Positions 1 to 8,467 of a stretch of 64,000 bases of DNA are shown in pieces. Under the pieces are notes generated by a model. It did no database searches and had not been told where the DNA came from. It saw only the letters and a list, made by a program, of their open reading frames with translations. Numbering within the stretch: the stretch's first letter is position 1; every line of letters begins with the position of its first letter. The position numbers and the translations under genes were made by a program. Source of the stretch: Streptomyces humidus (GTDB lineage Bacteria; Actinomycetota; Actinomycetes; Streptomycetales; Streptomycetaceae); NCBI RefSeq assembly GCF_014649655.1, contig NZ_BMTL01000044.1, positions 1 through 64,000 on the forward strand, read 5' to 3'.

Positions 1-170
1 CCGAGGGGGTGGCCGACTTCGCCGATTTCCTGGCCGGTGACGACCAGGACGGCATCGTCCGGCTCTGCACGCTGTTCGGCGCGCTGGTCCTGTCCCGGGC
101 CACCAAGGGCTCTCCGCTCTCCGGGGAGATCCTCGCCGCCGCGCACGCAGCCCTGACCGAGGCAGGCTGA
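1..170 (+). CDS. TetR-family regulator, C-terminal end (partial)
   Basis: The window opens inside a gene whose frame begins at base 3 and stops with TGA at 168-170. The last 55 residues include the segments LCTLFGALVLSRAT and ILAAAHAAL. These resemble the end of the ligand-binding domain of TetR/AcrR repressors, where a helix of this kind forms part of the dimer face. The DNA-binding domain lies outside the window, so the family call rests only on this C-terminal pattern. Confidence 0.5.
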   Translation, partial: EGVADFADFLAGDDQDGIVRLCTLFGALVLSRATKGSPLSGEILAAAHAALTEAG

Positions 171-244
171 TCAAGGGCATTAGGGCCTGTCGCGAAAGTG
201 GAGTTGTCGGACTGGACGTGCCCTGCGGCAGGTACCGTTTCATG

Positions 245-925
245 TCAGGCTCTGGGGGGCCGCTGCCCCTGGGGACTGTCAGTTGCAGTCGGGAGGCTGC
301 GCAGTGTCAGCGCAGTCGGCGGGGGCAGCGCTTTGTTGGCCGGGTCGGTGCGGAACGACTGGAGCAGATAGGCCACCAGGCGCCGGGACGCTGCACCATC
401 ATCGGGTAGGGCGGTCACCAGACCGCAGTGTGCCAACAGGACCACGGCGAGGTCGGAAGGGTGAAAATCGGCCCGCAGCGCGCCCGACGCCTGGGCCCTG
501 CGTACCAGGGTCGTGAAGTCCCGCTCGGCTCGTTGCCGGGACTGCGCGTGTTCCGACGTGCTTTCCGGGAAGGCCGCGACGAACGCGGCCGGGAACCCGC
601 GTTCCTCCCGTTGCAGAGCGCAGACCGTCTCGACCAGCTGCTGGAAGCCTTGCCACGGGTCAGGGGCGGCCAGAGCCTCGGTGAGCGCCCGCGCGCAGGT
701 CTCCATCTGCTGCGCGAACGCGCCTCTCACCAAGGCGTCCCGGGTCGGGAAGTGCCGGTACAGCGTCGCCACGCCGACCCCGGCCCGTCGGGCCACGGTC
801 GCCATCGGGGCGTCGATCCCGTGCTCCGCAAAGACCGCACGGGCGGCGACGAGGACGCGCTCCCGGTTGCGCCGGGCGTCCGCCCGCATCCCGTCCCGGG
901 CTGTGATCCGAGAGGATTCCGCCAT
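245..925 (-). CDS. TetR/AcrR family transcriptional regulator
   Basis: This is a predicted one-component repressor of about 226 residues. The N-terminal helix-turn-helix is clear: RERVLVAARAVFAEHGIDAP, then VARRAGVGVATLYRHFPTRDAL. A C-terminal all-helical ligand domain follows. The ATG at 925 was chosen because a GAGAG purine stretch precedes it; an in-frame GTG at 967 would run into the opposite gene's leader. It is divergent from the oxidoreductase starting at 1027, an arrangement typical of a TetR protein controlling its neighbour and itself. The inducer is unknown. Confidence 0.85.
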   Translation of the reverse strand: MAESSRITARDGMRADARRNRERVLVAARAVFAEHGIDAPMATVARRAGVGVATLYRHFPTRDALVRGAFAQQMETCARALTEALAAPDPWQGFQQLVETVCALQREERGFPAAFVAAFPESTSEHAQSRQRAERDFTTLVRRAQASGALRADFHPSDLAVVLLAHCGLVTALPDDGAASRRLVAYLLQSFRTDPANKALPPPTALTLRSLPTATDSPQGQRPPRA

Positions 926-1026
926 CACTGTCTCTCGCTTCCGGTCCAAGCGGACGATTGCGTCCACTTAAGAGCTTACGGTCGATGTCAGATCCCTGTA
1001 CGGCCCCCGGCGGCAAAGGCGGAACG
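926..1026. promoter_or_regulatory. divergent promoter region, TetR / oxidoreductase
   Basis: This 101-bp gap between two divergent starts must hold both promoters and probably the TetR operator. I could not pick a convincing palindrome by eye; the region includes the less GC-rich stretch CTTAAGAGCTTACG around 966-980. Confidence 0.4.
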
Positions 1027-1992
1027 ATGAACGACCGCATGATGAAGGCAGTGCTCTACGACCGCTATGGCGGCCCCGATGTGCTCTACACGGGCCGCGT
1101 ACCACGCCCCGAGCCGGCCCCCGGCGAGGTCCTTGTGAAGGTGCGTGCGTTCAGCGTCAACGGCGGCGAACTCGCAGCGCGTGCCGGCCGTCTCCGCCTC
1201 CTGAGCGGCCGGAAATTCCCCAAGCGCGTCGGCTTGGACTTCACCGGCGAGGTCACCGCACTGGGGGCCGGAGTCACACGGTTCGCGGCCGGCGACCCCG
1301 TATGGGGGGTCTTGGGCCGCACATCCGGGTTCGGCAGCGCCGCCGAGTACGTGACCGTGCCCGTCGAGCGGGTCGGCCGGCTCCCCGACGGCCTTGACCT
1401 GGTGGACGCCGCCGCGCTGCCGGTGGCCACCACGGCCATCACCGCGCTGCGGGACAAAGCTGGGCTGCGCCCCGGCGAACGCCTCCTCGTCCGGGGCGCG
1501 GCGGGCGGTGTCGGCAACGCCGCCGTCCAGCTCGGACGGGCGTACGGCGCAGAGGTCACGGCCCTGGCCCGTGCAGCCAACCTCGACTTCGTCCGCGGGC
1601 TCGGCGCGCACAAGGCCGTCGACCACCGGACCGTGCGGCCGGCGGAACTGGGCCGCTTCGACGTGGTCCTGGACACCGCGGGGACCGACCTGCGGGCCTT
1701 CCGGCGCCTACTGAATCCGGGCGGGCGCATGGTCACCATCGCCTTCGACCTGAAACGGCCTGCGGCGTCGCTCGGCTACCTCGCGGCCAGCACGGTCCAC
1801 GGACCCGGCCGGGTGCGTTTCTTCAGCGGCAACCCCACGCGGGCGGACTTCGACGATCTGGCCCGGCATGTGGTCGAGGGGAAGCTGAGCCCGGCGGTGG
1901 ACACGGTCTTCCCCCTGGAGGAGACAGCGGCGGCACACCAGGCGATGGAGGCGGGCGGCGTCCAGGGCAAGTACGTGGTCAGGGTCGCGTAG
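1027..1992 (+). CDS. NADP-dependent oxidoreductase, zinc-independent quinone reductase type (MDR superfamily)
   Basis: A soluble 321-residue medium-chain dehydrogenase/reductase, predicted to reduce quinones or enones with NADPH. The N-terminal GroES-like half (MKAVLYDRYGGPDVL, then GEVLVKVRAFSVNGGE) lacks the catalytic and structural zinc cysteines. The Rossmann half carries LLVRGAAGGVGNAAVQLGRAYGAEV, the AxGGVG nucleotide-binding signature of the quinone-reductase branch. It ends with the usual GKYVVRVA. ATG 1027 was chosen over the in-frame 958 start because it gives the standard N-terminus and leaves room for a divergent promoter. Regulation by the adjacent TetR is inferred. Confidence 0.88.
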   Translation: MNDRMMKAVLYDRYGGPDVLYTGRVPRPEPAPGEVLVKVRAFSVNGGELAARAGRLRLLSGRKFPKRVGLDFTGEVTALGAGVTRFAAGDPVWGVLGRTSGFGSAAEYVTVPVERVGRLPDGLDLVDAAALPVATTAITALRDKAGLRPGERLLVRGAAGGVGNAAVQLGRAYGAEVTALARAANLDFVRGLGAHKAVDHRTVRPAELGRFDVVLDTAGTDLRAFRRLLNPGGRMVTIAFDLKRPAASLGYLAASTVHGPGRVRFFSGNPTRADFDDLARHVVEGKLSPAVDTVFPLEETAAAHQAMEAGGVQGKYVVRVA

Positions 1993-2145
1993 GACGTCTG
2001 TGGAGGTGCTGATCACAGCCACTCGTTGATGGATTGAGTGGTCGATGCGGCGCCACGTCGGACGAGAGCGCCCAGCCGCCATGCGCGTCGACGCGGAGTG
2101 GACCCGGCTGGACGACCCGCACAGCCAGGAACGTCAGGCCTGGAT

Positions 2146-2167
2146 CCGACCCCCTGTCGAGGGTCGG
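2146..2167 (+). terminator. hairpin downstream of the oxidoreductase gene
   Basis: CCGACCC at 2146-2152 pairs with GGGTCGG at 2161-2167 around an 8-nt loop. There is no U-tract, which is common in high-GC actinomycetes. It lies in the 1993-2255 gap, which otherwise shows no supported gene. Confidence 0.45.
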
Positions 2168-2255
2168 CGTATGAATGACCCCGCGCATGAGGCAGCCGGC
2201 AAGCGGCGGTGATCAGGGCGGCGGCCGCGCGGGTACGGTGGAGTGGTCTGCGCGG

Positions 2256-2714
2256 ATGGACTTGGGGGAATGGGTGACGTTCGAGCAAGAATGGGCCGAA
2301 CTGCGTGCGGCGGCGGCCGAGCGGACTGCCATGCGGATCAACAGCGTTCCGGCCGACGGCGGCGGAGGCGGCGGTAGCGGCGGTGGCGGGAACGACCTGG
2401 TGGTCCGTCGGGACGACCTCGGCGCCATAGGCAATGACGCGTACGACCTGCTGGGCCGGCTGACGAAGGACGGCGACATCGCCCGCTCCTCCACGTTCGA
2501 CGCGGCGACGGCGCTGACCAACGGGAACTTCGTGAGCGGTGCGGCCGTGCTGAAGGTGCATGACTTCTGGCAGACCCACCTGAAGACGCTGCTGGACGCC
2601 TGCGCACAGATTTCGAATCACCTCGATTACAGCAAGGCCCAGCACGCCAAGGACGAGGCGAAGATCGAGGGCGACCTGGCGCGGATCTCCGTGCTCACGG
2701 AATACATGGAATAG
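2256..2714 (+). CDS. small helical ESX/WXG100-like protein, function unknown
   Basis: A protein of about 152 residues. It starts MDLGEWVTFEQEWAEL, has a poly-glycine hinge (residues ~35-46), and ends in a helical segment including VLKVHDFWQTHLKTLLDACAQI. Length, helicity and its place 20 nt upstream of the large 2735 gene suggest an ESX-like small partner or chaperone-type protein, but no strict WxG motif is visible. ATG 2256 was chosen; upstream in-frame GTG 2239 and ATG 2175 are possible. The two genes look like one operon. Secretion is inference. Confidence 0.6.
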   Translation: MDLGEWVTFEQEWAELRAAAAERTAMRINSVPADGGGGGGSGGGGNDLVVRRDDLGAIGNDAYDLLGRLTKDGDIARSSTFDAATALTNGNFVSGAAVLKVHDFWQTHLKTLLDACAQISNHLDYSKAQHAKDEAKIEGDLARISVLTEYME

Positions 2715-2734
2715 GGCTCGGGGGAGCGCGGGAC

Positions 2735-5083
2735 ATGCTGAAGTACGAGGACATAATCGACGCCCCGGTGGCGAAGCTGAAGGCAGCCGCCGACGACTGG
2801 TCGGAGATGGCGGGGAAGCTGGACAAGCTCGCCGCCGACGCCGCCGACGGGATGAAGGCAAAGGCGGACGGAGCGGCCTGGGAGGGCGTCAACGCAGGCG
2901 TCACCAAGCCGTTCATCGGCAAGACGGCCAAGGAGTTCGCGGACGCCGCCGCCGAGGCCAAGGGTGTGAAGCTGATCCTGGAAGAGGGTCACGCGGCCAT
3001 CAAGAAGGCCAAGGACGACCTGATCGACATCCGGGACCACCAGGGGCCCGCGGCAGGCATCCGCGTGGACGGCAACGGCAAGGTCACGGCGCGGAACCCG
3101 CTGTCCGAGATCCCCGCGGCGCGGCACGACCCCGACTACAGCGAGCTCCTTCATGAGGAGAGGCGGAACATCGAGTCGTGGCAGAAGAGGATCGACCTCA
3201 TCGTCGACAACTGCAACGACACCGACCTCGCCCTCAAGAACACCCTCGAGGCCAACGTCACCGACCGCAAGGACTTCAGCGCTCCGACGTACACGAAGCT
3301 GGACCAGGAGGAGGCCGCCCGCGCCGCCGCTCTGGCGGCCAAGGGCCGGGACATCACACACACCGAACTGCAGCAGCTCAACGAGCTTCTGAAGGACAAC
3401 AGTTCGTCGGTGGAGTTCTCCAAGGGCTTCTACGAGAAGCTCGGCCCCGAGAAGTCGCTCGCGTTCTTCGGACAGCTCTCGACGGACACGTACGAGTACG
3501 GCAAGGTCGACCCGGAGCGCCTCAAGGACGTCCAGGAGCTCCAGAAGAACCTGGGCCTCAACCTGGCCACCGCCTCCCACGACACGGATTTCACCGACAA
3601 GTGGGGCCCGGAGCTGCGCAAGTTGGGTACGGAGCGCATTCCGCTGGCCAAGCACGACTACGGCGGGCCGTTCGGATACCAACTGCTCGGCGGCATCATG
3701 CGGTACGGGAACTACGACGCGAAGTTCCTCAACCCGATCGCCGAACACGTGGCGCAGCTGCACCAGAAGGACCCGTACATGTTCGCCGAGAACAAGGTGG
3801 TGAACAGTCCGTTCAAGAACCCGTTCAACCCCTCTGGCGTTAACGGGGCCGGTTACGACCCGGCCACCGCCATGCTGGAGGCGCTCGGCAACAGTCCGGA
3901 AGCGGCGAAGAAGTTCTTCGCCGACCCCCCGACCGCGTACAACGAGGACGGCACGGTCGACCACGGCGCCACGGTCGACCTCGGCAAGAACAAGGACGGC
4001 GAGCGGATCGACAACTACCTCGACTTCTTCGGCAACGAGAAGTGGGAGTCCTTCCCCGACGTCAACTCGCTCGACGAGAAAGAGCTCAAGGCGTCGCTCG
4101 ACCAGATGCCCGACGCCCTCGGCCACGCCCTGGAGGCGGCGACCCTCGGCTACCCGGCAGGGCACCCGGACGCCGACGTCGTGCGGGACGCGGACAACGC
4201 CGCGGTCATGCAGAAGGTCATGGAGAAGTACGCCGCGGACCCGGGTCTCCTCAAGGAGCACCACGAGGCGATGTCCGACAGCCTCGGCGTCATGGGCGCC
4301 GGCTACGTCGACGACATCAACTGGGCGTTGGCCAAGAACGATCCGGACAGCGTGTTCGCGCCGGGCAGGAACCCGGACGGGCACCTCGACTTCGCGGACA
4401 CCGCGGACGGGAACGGGAGGAGCGTCGTCCGGGGCTTCCTCAGCACCCTCGGCCAGCACCCGGACGCCTATGCGACGGTCTCGACCGCGGAGCAGGCCTA
4501 CACCCGCAGCGTGCTGGAGGGGACAGTGGGCCCGGACGGAAAGATCGACGAGGGCGCTGCCAGGGCGACCGTGCGTACGGGTGCCGAGGTGCAGGGCATG
4601 CTCGACCAGTCCCGGGCCGACCAGGTGGAGGCGACGAACCTCAAGACCCACGAGGACTACGAGAAGGCGGTCGCCAAGCGGTCGGGCTGGGTCGAGTTCG
4701 GGGCCACGGCGGGCGTCGCGGCGGGCGTCGCCTTCCTGCCCGCGACCGCGGCCGTGGGCACGGCCGCGGTGCTCATCCCGCTGGCGACCGACACCGCAAG
4801 TGGCGCTGCCGAACAGGTCATCAGCCAGATGGTCGGGGACATCTCCGACAGCTCGGTGGACGAGCACAAGGAGAAGATGGAGGAGCTTACCAGGATGGAG
4901 AAGACCAAGATCTACTCCGCCGGTGAAAGCATGGCCGAGGCTCCGATGGAGCAGTTCCTGGATCGGCATGGTGGGGCCGACAACAGTCTGTTCGAGCAGG
5001 ATCTACGCGAATCGATGGTGATCGGCTACGGGGTCGGCAACGACCGGGCGCAGCAGCAGGGCAACGATCCGGAGACCGGCTGA
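2735..5083 (+). CDS. large helical protein with WXG100-like N-terminus (DUF6571-like)
   Basis: 782 residues. The first ~110 residues (KYEDIIDAPVAKLKAAADDW, then WEGVNAGVTKPFIGKTAKEFADAAAEAKGV) look like the helical hairpin of actinobacterial ESX substrates. The long middle is helical and charged. Near residues 650-690 a hydrophobic Ala/Gly/Val stretch (ATAGVAAGVAFLPATAAVG) could insert in a membrane. From memory it resembles Streptomyces proteins annotated DUF6571, but no enzymatic motif is visible. It follows the 2256 gene by 20 nt and precedes two small exported proteins, so the group may act together at the cell surface or as a secreted effector set. Confidence 0.65.
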   Translation: MLKYEDIIDAPVAKLKAAADDWSEMAGKLDKLAADAADGMKAKADGAAWEGVNAGVTKPFIGKTAKEFADAAAEAKGVKLILEEGHAAIKKAKDDLIDIRDHQGPAAGIRVDGNGKVTARNPLSEIPAARHDPDYSELLHEERRNIESWQKRIDLIVDNCNDTDLALKNTLEANVTDRKDFSAPTYTKLDQEEAARAAALAAKGRDITHTELQQLNELLKDNSSSVEFSKGFYEKLGPEKSLAFFGQLSTDTYEYGKVDPERLKDVQELQKNLGLNLATASHDTDFTDKWGPELRKLGTERIPLAKHDYGGPFGYQLLGGIMRYGNYDAKFLNPIAEHVAQLHQKDPYMFAENKVVNSPFKNPFNPSGVNGAGYDPATAMLEALGNSPEAAKKFFADPPTAYNEDGTVDHGATVDLGKNKDGERIDNYLDFFGNEKWESFPDVNSLDEKELKASLDQMPDALGHALEAATLGYPAGHPDADVVRDADNAAVMQKVMEKYAADPGLLKEHHEAMSDSLGVMGAGYVDDINWALAKNDPDSVFAPGRNPDGHLDFADTADGNGRSVVRGFLSTLGQHPDAYATVSTAEQAYTRSVLEGTVGPDGKIDEGAARATVRTGAEVQGMLDQSRADQVEATNLKTHEDYEKAVAKRSGWVEFGATAGVAAGVAFLPATAAVGTAAVLIPLATDTASGAAEQVISQMVGDISDSSVDEHKEKMEELTRMEKTKIYSAGESMAEAPMEQFLDRHGGADNSLFEQDLRESMVIGYGVGNDRAQQQGNDPETG

Positions 5084-5100
5084 GGCCGCTGGAAGGCCGA

Positions 5101-6556
5101 GGACACGTAAGGATGCGAACAGTGATCAGTCGTAGGTCAGTACGCGGAGGTTTCCTCTCCGCGGCCATGGCCGGCTCGTTGTTTCTCAGTGCCACGGGTT
5201 GTGGAGGGGATGGGGATGACGACGGACTTCCGGACGACTACAAGGTCGTTGTGGGGACGCAACTCTGCGGTGGTAAAGCCGTGTCCGCCGATGCGTCCCG
5301 GGCGCTCAAGGTGATCACGGGGTCGTCGCGATTCGAGGCCTCGGCAGAGAAGTACACCGTCGCGCAGGCCGCGACGGAGCTTGTCGAGGCGTTCCCGGGC
5401 CCCGTCGTGAGGAAGGACGTCTGCCGTGTCTACACGCCCCTCGGCACGTCGGCTTTCGACCTCAGAGTCACCTGGGATCTGGAGGACAGCGCCCCGACGG
5501 GCCCCTCGGCTCCGAACTACACCGAGCTGAAGATGGGGGAGTTGGCTGTGGCGGCAGCGGACAAGGCGTACGTCTTTTTCGCGTGCCGGAGCGAGAGGCT
5601 CTCCAGCACGACAGCGGCCCACATCGTCATCGGCGTGGAGCGCTGGATGATGCCGAAGCCGCCCGAGGGCGACGTCAAGGCGTTGAAGGACGCCTACGCG
5701 ACCGTGGCCCACTCCTTCTCGCTGGCCATGGCCAAGGAGCTGCGCTGCGAGAAGAACGGCGGGCTCCCCGCGCAGCCCGTACTGGTTCCCGCGTAGCCGC
5801 CGACGTACGCGGATACGACCTCGCAGTGGTCACCAAGGCGCTCATCGGCAAGGCGGCCAGGGACACGTCAGGATGCGAACAGTGATCAGTCGTAGGTCAG
5901 TACGCGGAGGTTTCCTCTCCGCGGCCATGGCCGGCTCGTTGTTTCTCAGTGCCACGGATTGTGGAGGGGATGGGGATGACGACGCACTTCCGGACGACTA
6001 CGAGGTCGTTGTGGGGACGCAACTCTGCGGTGGTAGAGCCGTGTCCGCCGATGCGTCCCGGGCGCTCAAGGTGATCACGGGGTCGTCGCGGTTCGAGGCC
6101 TCGGCAGAGAAGTACACCGTCGCGCAGGCCGCGACGGACATGGGCGAGGCGTTCTCGGTTTCCACCGTGACCAAGGACGTCTGTCGTGTCTACACGCCCA
6201 TCGGCACGCGGCATTTCGAGCTCAGGATCACCTGGAGGCTCGACGACAGAGGCCCGACGGACGACCCGGCGGACCCGAAGTTCACCGTGCTGAAGATGGG
6301 GGAGGAAGCCCTGGCAGCAGCGGACCAGGGGTACGTCTATTTCGCGTGCCTGAGCGACAGGCTCTCCAGCTTGGCGACAGTGGCCCACATCGTCATCGGC
6401 GTGGAGCACCGGGATGTATGGAAGGAACCCGGGGGCGACGTCAAGGCGTTGAAGGACGCCTACGCGACCGTGGCCCACTCCGTCTCGCTGGCCATGGCCA
6501 AGGAACTGCGCTGCGAGAAGAACGGCGGGCTCCCCGCGCAGCCCGTACTCGTGCCT
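5101..6556 (+). repeat. tandem gene duplication, 760-bp period
   Basis: Bases from about 5101 and from about 5861 match closely, including the leader (GGACACGTAAGGATGCG versus GGACACGTCAGGATGCG) and the first ~270 coding bases. The C-terminal coding ends are also near-identical. The high identity at both ends with a diverged middle suggests recent duplication with selection or gene conversion acting unevenly. Confidence 0.9.
5113..5796 (+). CDS. putative lipoprotein, copy 1 of a tandem pair
   Basis: 227 residues. The signal peptide has arginines (RRSVRGG), a hydrophobic core (FLSAAMAGSLFLSA) and ATGC, which can serve as a lipobox; Cys30 would be the lipidated residue. The mature part starts with an acidic GGDGDDD linker. 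The body resembles no enzyme family I know. It lies 29 nt after the 2735 gene, so it is likely co-transcribed with it. It is nearly identical to the next gene at the N-terminus and C-terminus, and most diverged in the middle (residues ~90-175). Confidence 0.75.
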   Translation: MRTVISRRSVRGGFLSAAMAGSLFLSATGCGGDGDDDGLPDDYKVVVGTQLCGGKAVSADASRALKVITGSSRFEASAEKYTVAQAATELVEAFPGPVVRKDVCRVYTPLGTSAFDLRVTWDLEDSAPTGPSAPNYTELKMGELAVAAADKAYVFFACRSERLSSTTAAHIVIGVERWMMPKPPEGDVKALKDAYATVAHSFSLAMAKELRCEKNGGLPAQPVLVPA

Positions 6557-6586
6557 GCGGCGGCACCCACCCCATCAACGGCATGA
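5873..6586 (+). CDS. putative exported protein, copy 2 of the tandem pair (lipobox altered)
   Basis: 237 residues, paralogous to the 5113 gene at an offset of exactly 760 bp. The signal region is identical except that the lipobox reads ATDC instead of ATGC: Asp replaces the small residue needed before the lipidated Cys. This copy is therefore probably not lipidated and may be released or membrane-anchored. The central third has diverged (for example RHFELRITWRLDDRGP) while the C-terminal EELRCEKNGGLPAQP-type segment is conserved. It has an extra Pro/Ala/Thr tail. The function is unknown. Confidence 0.72.
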   Translation: MRTVISRRSVRGGFLSAAMAGSLFLSATDCGGDGDDDALPDDYEVVVGTQLCGGRAVSADASRALKVITGSSRFEASAEKYTVAQAATDMGEAFSVSTVTKDVCRVYTPIGTRHFELRITWRLDDRGPTDDPADPKFTVLKMGEEALAAADQGYVYFACLSDRLSSLATVAHIVIGVEHRDVWKEPGGDVKALKDAYATVAHSVSLAMAKELRCEKNGGLPAQPVLVPAAAPTPSTA

Positions 6587-6774
6587 CGAGGCGGAGGCTC
6601 TCCCGCGTCGAGGCGTCATCCCCCGCGCGTCCGTCGTCCAGCGTTACCTCGACACGACCCCGGCGCCTCGCCGGCGAGGAACTCACGGCCCTGTCAATGC
6701 CGTTCGTCGTGGGCATCCGCGCCCGCGACACCCTGCGGATCAGCCGGTACGGCACGCCAAGCCCGTAGAGCCCC

Positions 6775-6795
6775 GCCGTCCTGGGGCCGGACGGC
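6775..6795. terminator. bidirectional hairpin between convergent genes
   Basis: GCCGTCC (6775-6781) pairs with GGACGGC (6789-6795) around a 7-nt loop, flanked by CCC and GGGCC. It sits between the + strand lipoprotein pair and the - strand DUF397 gene. The rest of 6587-6820 holds no supported gene. Confidence 0.5.
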
Positions 6796-6820
6796 AGGGC
6801 CTTCGCTCGGCGTACGACCG

Positions 6821-7018
6821 TCAGGCCTCCCCGACGAACCCCGCCCACGCCTCGCGTGACACACGGACGACGGGCCCGGCCACGGCCTTGGAGTCACGGA
6901 TGTGCACAACTCCCGTGCCCGTGGCTATCTCGACGCACTGACCGCCTTCGGTTCCGCTGTAGCTGCTCTTGAACCAAGCGAGGTCGGACGCAACGGTTGA
7001 GGACTCAGCGCTGCTCAT
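6821..7018 (-). CDS. DUF397 domain protein
   Basis: 65 residues with the DUF397 pattern: LAWFKSSYSGTEGGQCVEIA, VHIRDSK, and a C-terminal REAWAGF. DUF397 proteins are small partners of Streptomyces XRE/DUF5753 regulators, often paired with a developmental or antibiotic-related role as in the BldB/AbaA-like systems. The start overlaps the stop of the upstream XRE gene by ATGA, so translation is coupled. Confidence 0.9.
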   Translation of the reverse strand: MSSAESSTVASDLAWFKSSYSGTEGGQCVEIATGTGVVHIRDSKAVAGPVVRVSREAWAGFVGEA

Positions 7019-7890
7019 AGCGATCCCAACAACCCTTCGATCAGCTTCAGCGACTCTCGCGGAGTGAGAGCCTGTGATCGGATAATCCCATAACGGGCGG
7101 CGGCGAGAACCGTCTGCTCCGAGTCGGTCTCGAGGGTGCTGGTCGCATGCGCCTCGGAGTACACGAACCTCTTGCTGTCCTTGTGAGTGAGGACCGTGAA
7201 CGGTCCGTTCACGCCCGCGTTGTCCTCGCAATCGACCGGCATGACCTGAATCTCCACGTTCCGCTTGTCGCCGATCAGCAGAAGATGCTCCAACTGCCCC
7301 CGCAGGACGTCCTTGCCACCGTAGCGGTGTCGCAACACCGCCTCGTCCATCACGAAGCTCAGCAAGGGTGCGGGCCGACGGTCGAGGATGTCCTGCCGGG
7401 CCAGTCGGGCGGTGACCCGCTGCTCGATCGTTTCCTGGTCAAGGGGAGGACATCGCATGGCGAGCAGGGCCCTCATGTACTGCTCGGTCTGCAGCAGGCC
7501 GTTGACGACATGAGTGTCGTACATGAGCAGCTCAAGGGCCTCCTTCTCCAGCTTCGCCATCCCCTGGAAGAACACCGGATACTGGGCCCGCTCCACCTGC
7601 TCCTTCCACACCGTCAACAGCCCGCCCGCGTGCAGGACTTCGTCCGCCCGCTCGATGGTCCTGGGTGACGGGATCCGCCGTCCCTGCTCGTACGACGCGA
7701 TCGTGGACGCCGAGTATCCGATCCGCCGTCCGAACTCCTCGCGCTCCAGGCCCGCCCGCACCCGCAGCGTCTTCATCGTCTGCCCGAACGCGACGACCAC
7801 GGCCTGGCCGGACGTGTCCGCCGTCGCCTGTCCCGCGTCGCCCGCCATCACGGTCTCGGGCCTCTCGTCCGTACCCTCGGTCATCGCCAC
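7015..7890 (-). CDS. XRE-family regulator with DUF5753 domain
   Basis: 291 residues. A Cro/CI-type helix-turn-helix lies near residues 35-90 (LRVRAGLEREEFGRRIGYSA, then STIASYEQGRRIPSPRTIERADEVL). The DUF5753 domain follows (VNGLLQTEQYMRALLAMRCPP, then MDEAVLRHRYGGKDVLRGQLEHLL). This is the Scr1-like architecture of Streptomyces. It is translationally coupled to DUF397 downstream. An ATP-binding protein usually completes this trio, and its remnant lies just upstream at 8073-8400. ATG 7890 was used; ATG 7884 is also possible. Confidence 0.93.
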   Translation of the reverse strand: MAMTEGTDERPETVMAGDAGQATADTSGQAVVVAFGQTMKTLRVRAGLEREEFGRRIGYSASTIASYEQGRRIPSPRTIERADEVLHAGGLLTVWKEQVERAQYPVFFQGMAKLEKEALELLMYDTHVVNGLLQTEQYMRALLAMRCPPLDQETIEQRVTARLARQDILDRRPAPLLSFVMDEAVLRHRYGGKDVLRGQLEHLLLIGDKRNVEIQVMPVDCEDNAGVNGPFTVLTHKDSKRFVYSEAHATSTLETDSEQTVLAAARYGIIRSQALTPRESLKLIEGLLGSL

Positions 7891-8072
7891 CGCCTCCCTG
7901 CCTCAACGCCTTCCCCGCGGCCTGGTCACGCCGCGCATCTCGTACACGTTCCGGCGCGGTGCGTACAGCGGGCCGGGTTGGTGCGTCACCGTCGGTCACG
8001 CCAAGTCACTGACGGGACCGTTGTCGGCGCGGCGAGCAAGCCCGGCAGTCCCGGCCCTACCACGCAACACAC

Positions 8073-8400
8073 GTGCCCCACCGGCTACTTGACCGCCCCG
8101 CATGGTCGCTGACCGCCAACGCCGTACGGCACGGACACGTCCCCGGCCGGCGCTTCCGCCTGCTCCTGCACGTGAGCGAATCCTCCGACCCGGTCAGGGC
8201 CGGGGTCACCGACGCGAACCGATCGCATGCCGCCTCAGTCGGGAGCGCTGCCCGCCCCCGACTTGGAGGCCACCAGCGGCCGAGGGCTGCTGTGCTTGTC
8301 GCGGGTCTCGCCACTCGCTGGGGCCGGCGCCGGTGCCGGCGTCCCGGAGGCCCGGGCAAGACCGTCTGGCGGAGTACGTGTTCGCCATTCCCCTGTGAGC
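8073..8400 (+). pseudogene. decayed ATP-binding regulatory protein (HATPase_c, anti-sigma-like)
   Basis: Pieces of the small Streptomyces ATP-binding family are visible but in different frames. SLTANAVRHGHVPGRRFRLLLHV (the N-box region) is followed by VTDANR in one frame. APDLEATSGRGLLCL then appears in another frame, with LATRWG and PGKTVW back in the first. At least two frameshifts are needed to rebuild one chain. Intact relatives sit beside XRE/DUF397 pairs, which fits the location. The 5' end is not clear. Confidence 0.65.
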
Positions 8401-8467
8401 CCGCGAACGCGGTGGAAGGCCCGGGGGTGCGGATCGTCCGCCGCCCGCGTGGTGTCGGCTCGTGGGC

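Noticed and set aside
181..215. GGGCCTGTCGCGAAAGT sequence resembling an insertion-sequence end
   Set aside because: No partner inverted repeat or transposase nearby; too short to support.
2627..4969. Very long minus-strand open frame (780 codons) opposite the 2735 gene
   Set aside because: It is a GC-frame shadow: Val/Leu/Arg-rich, no motif, and the + strand protein has clear helical family pattern.
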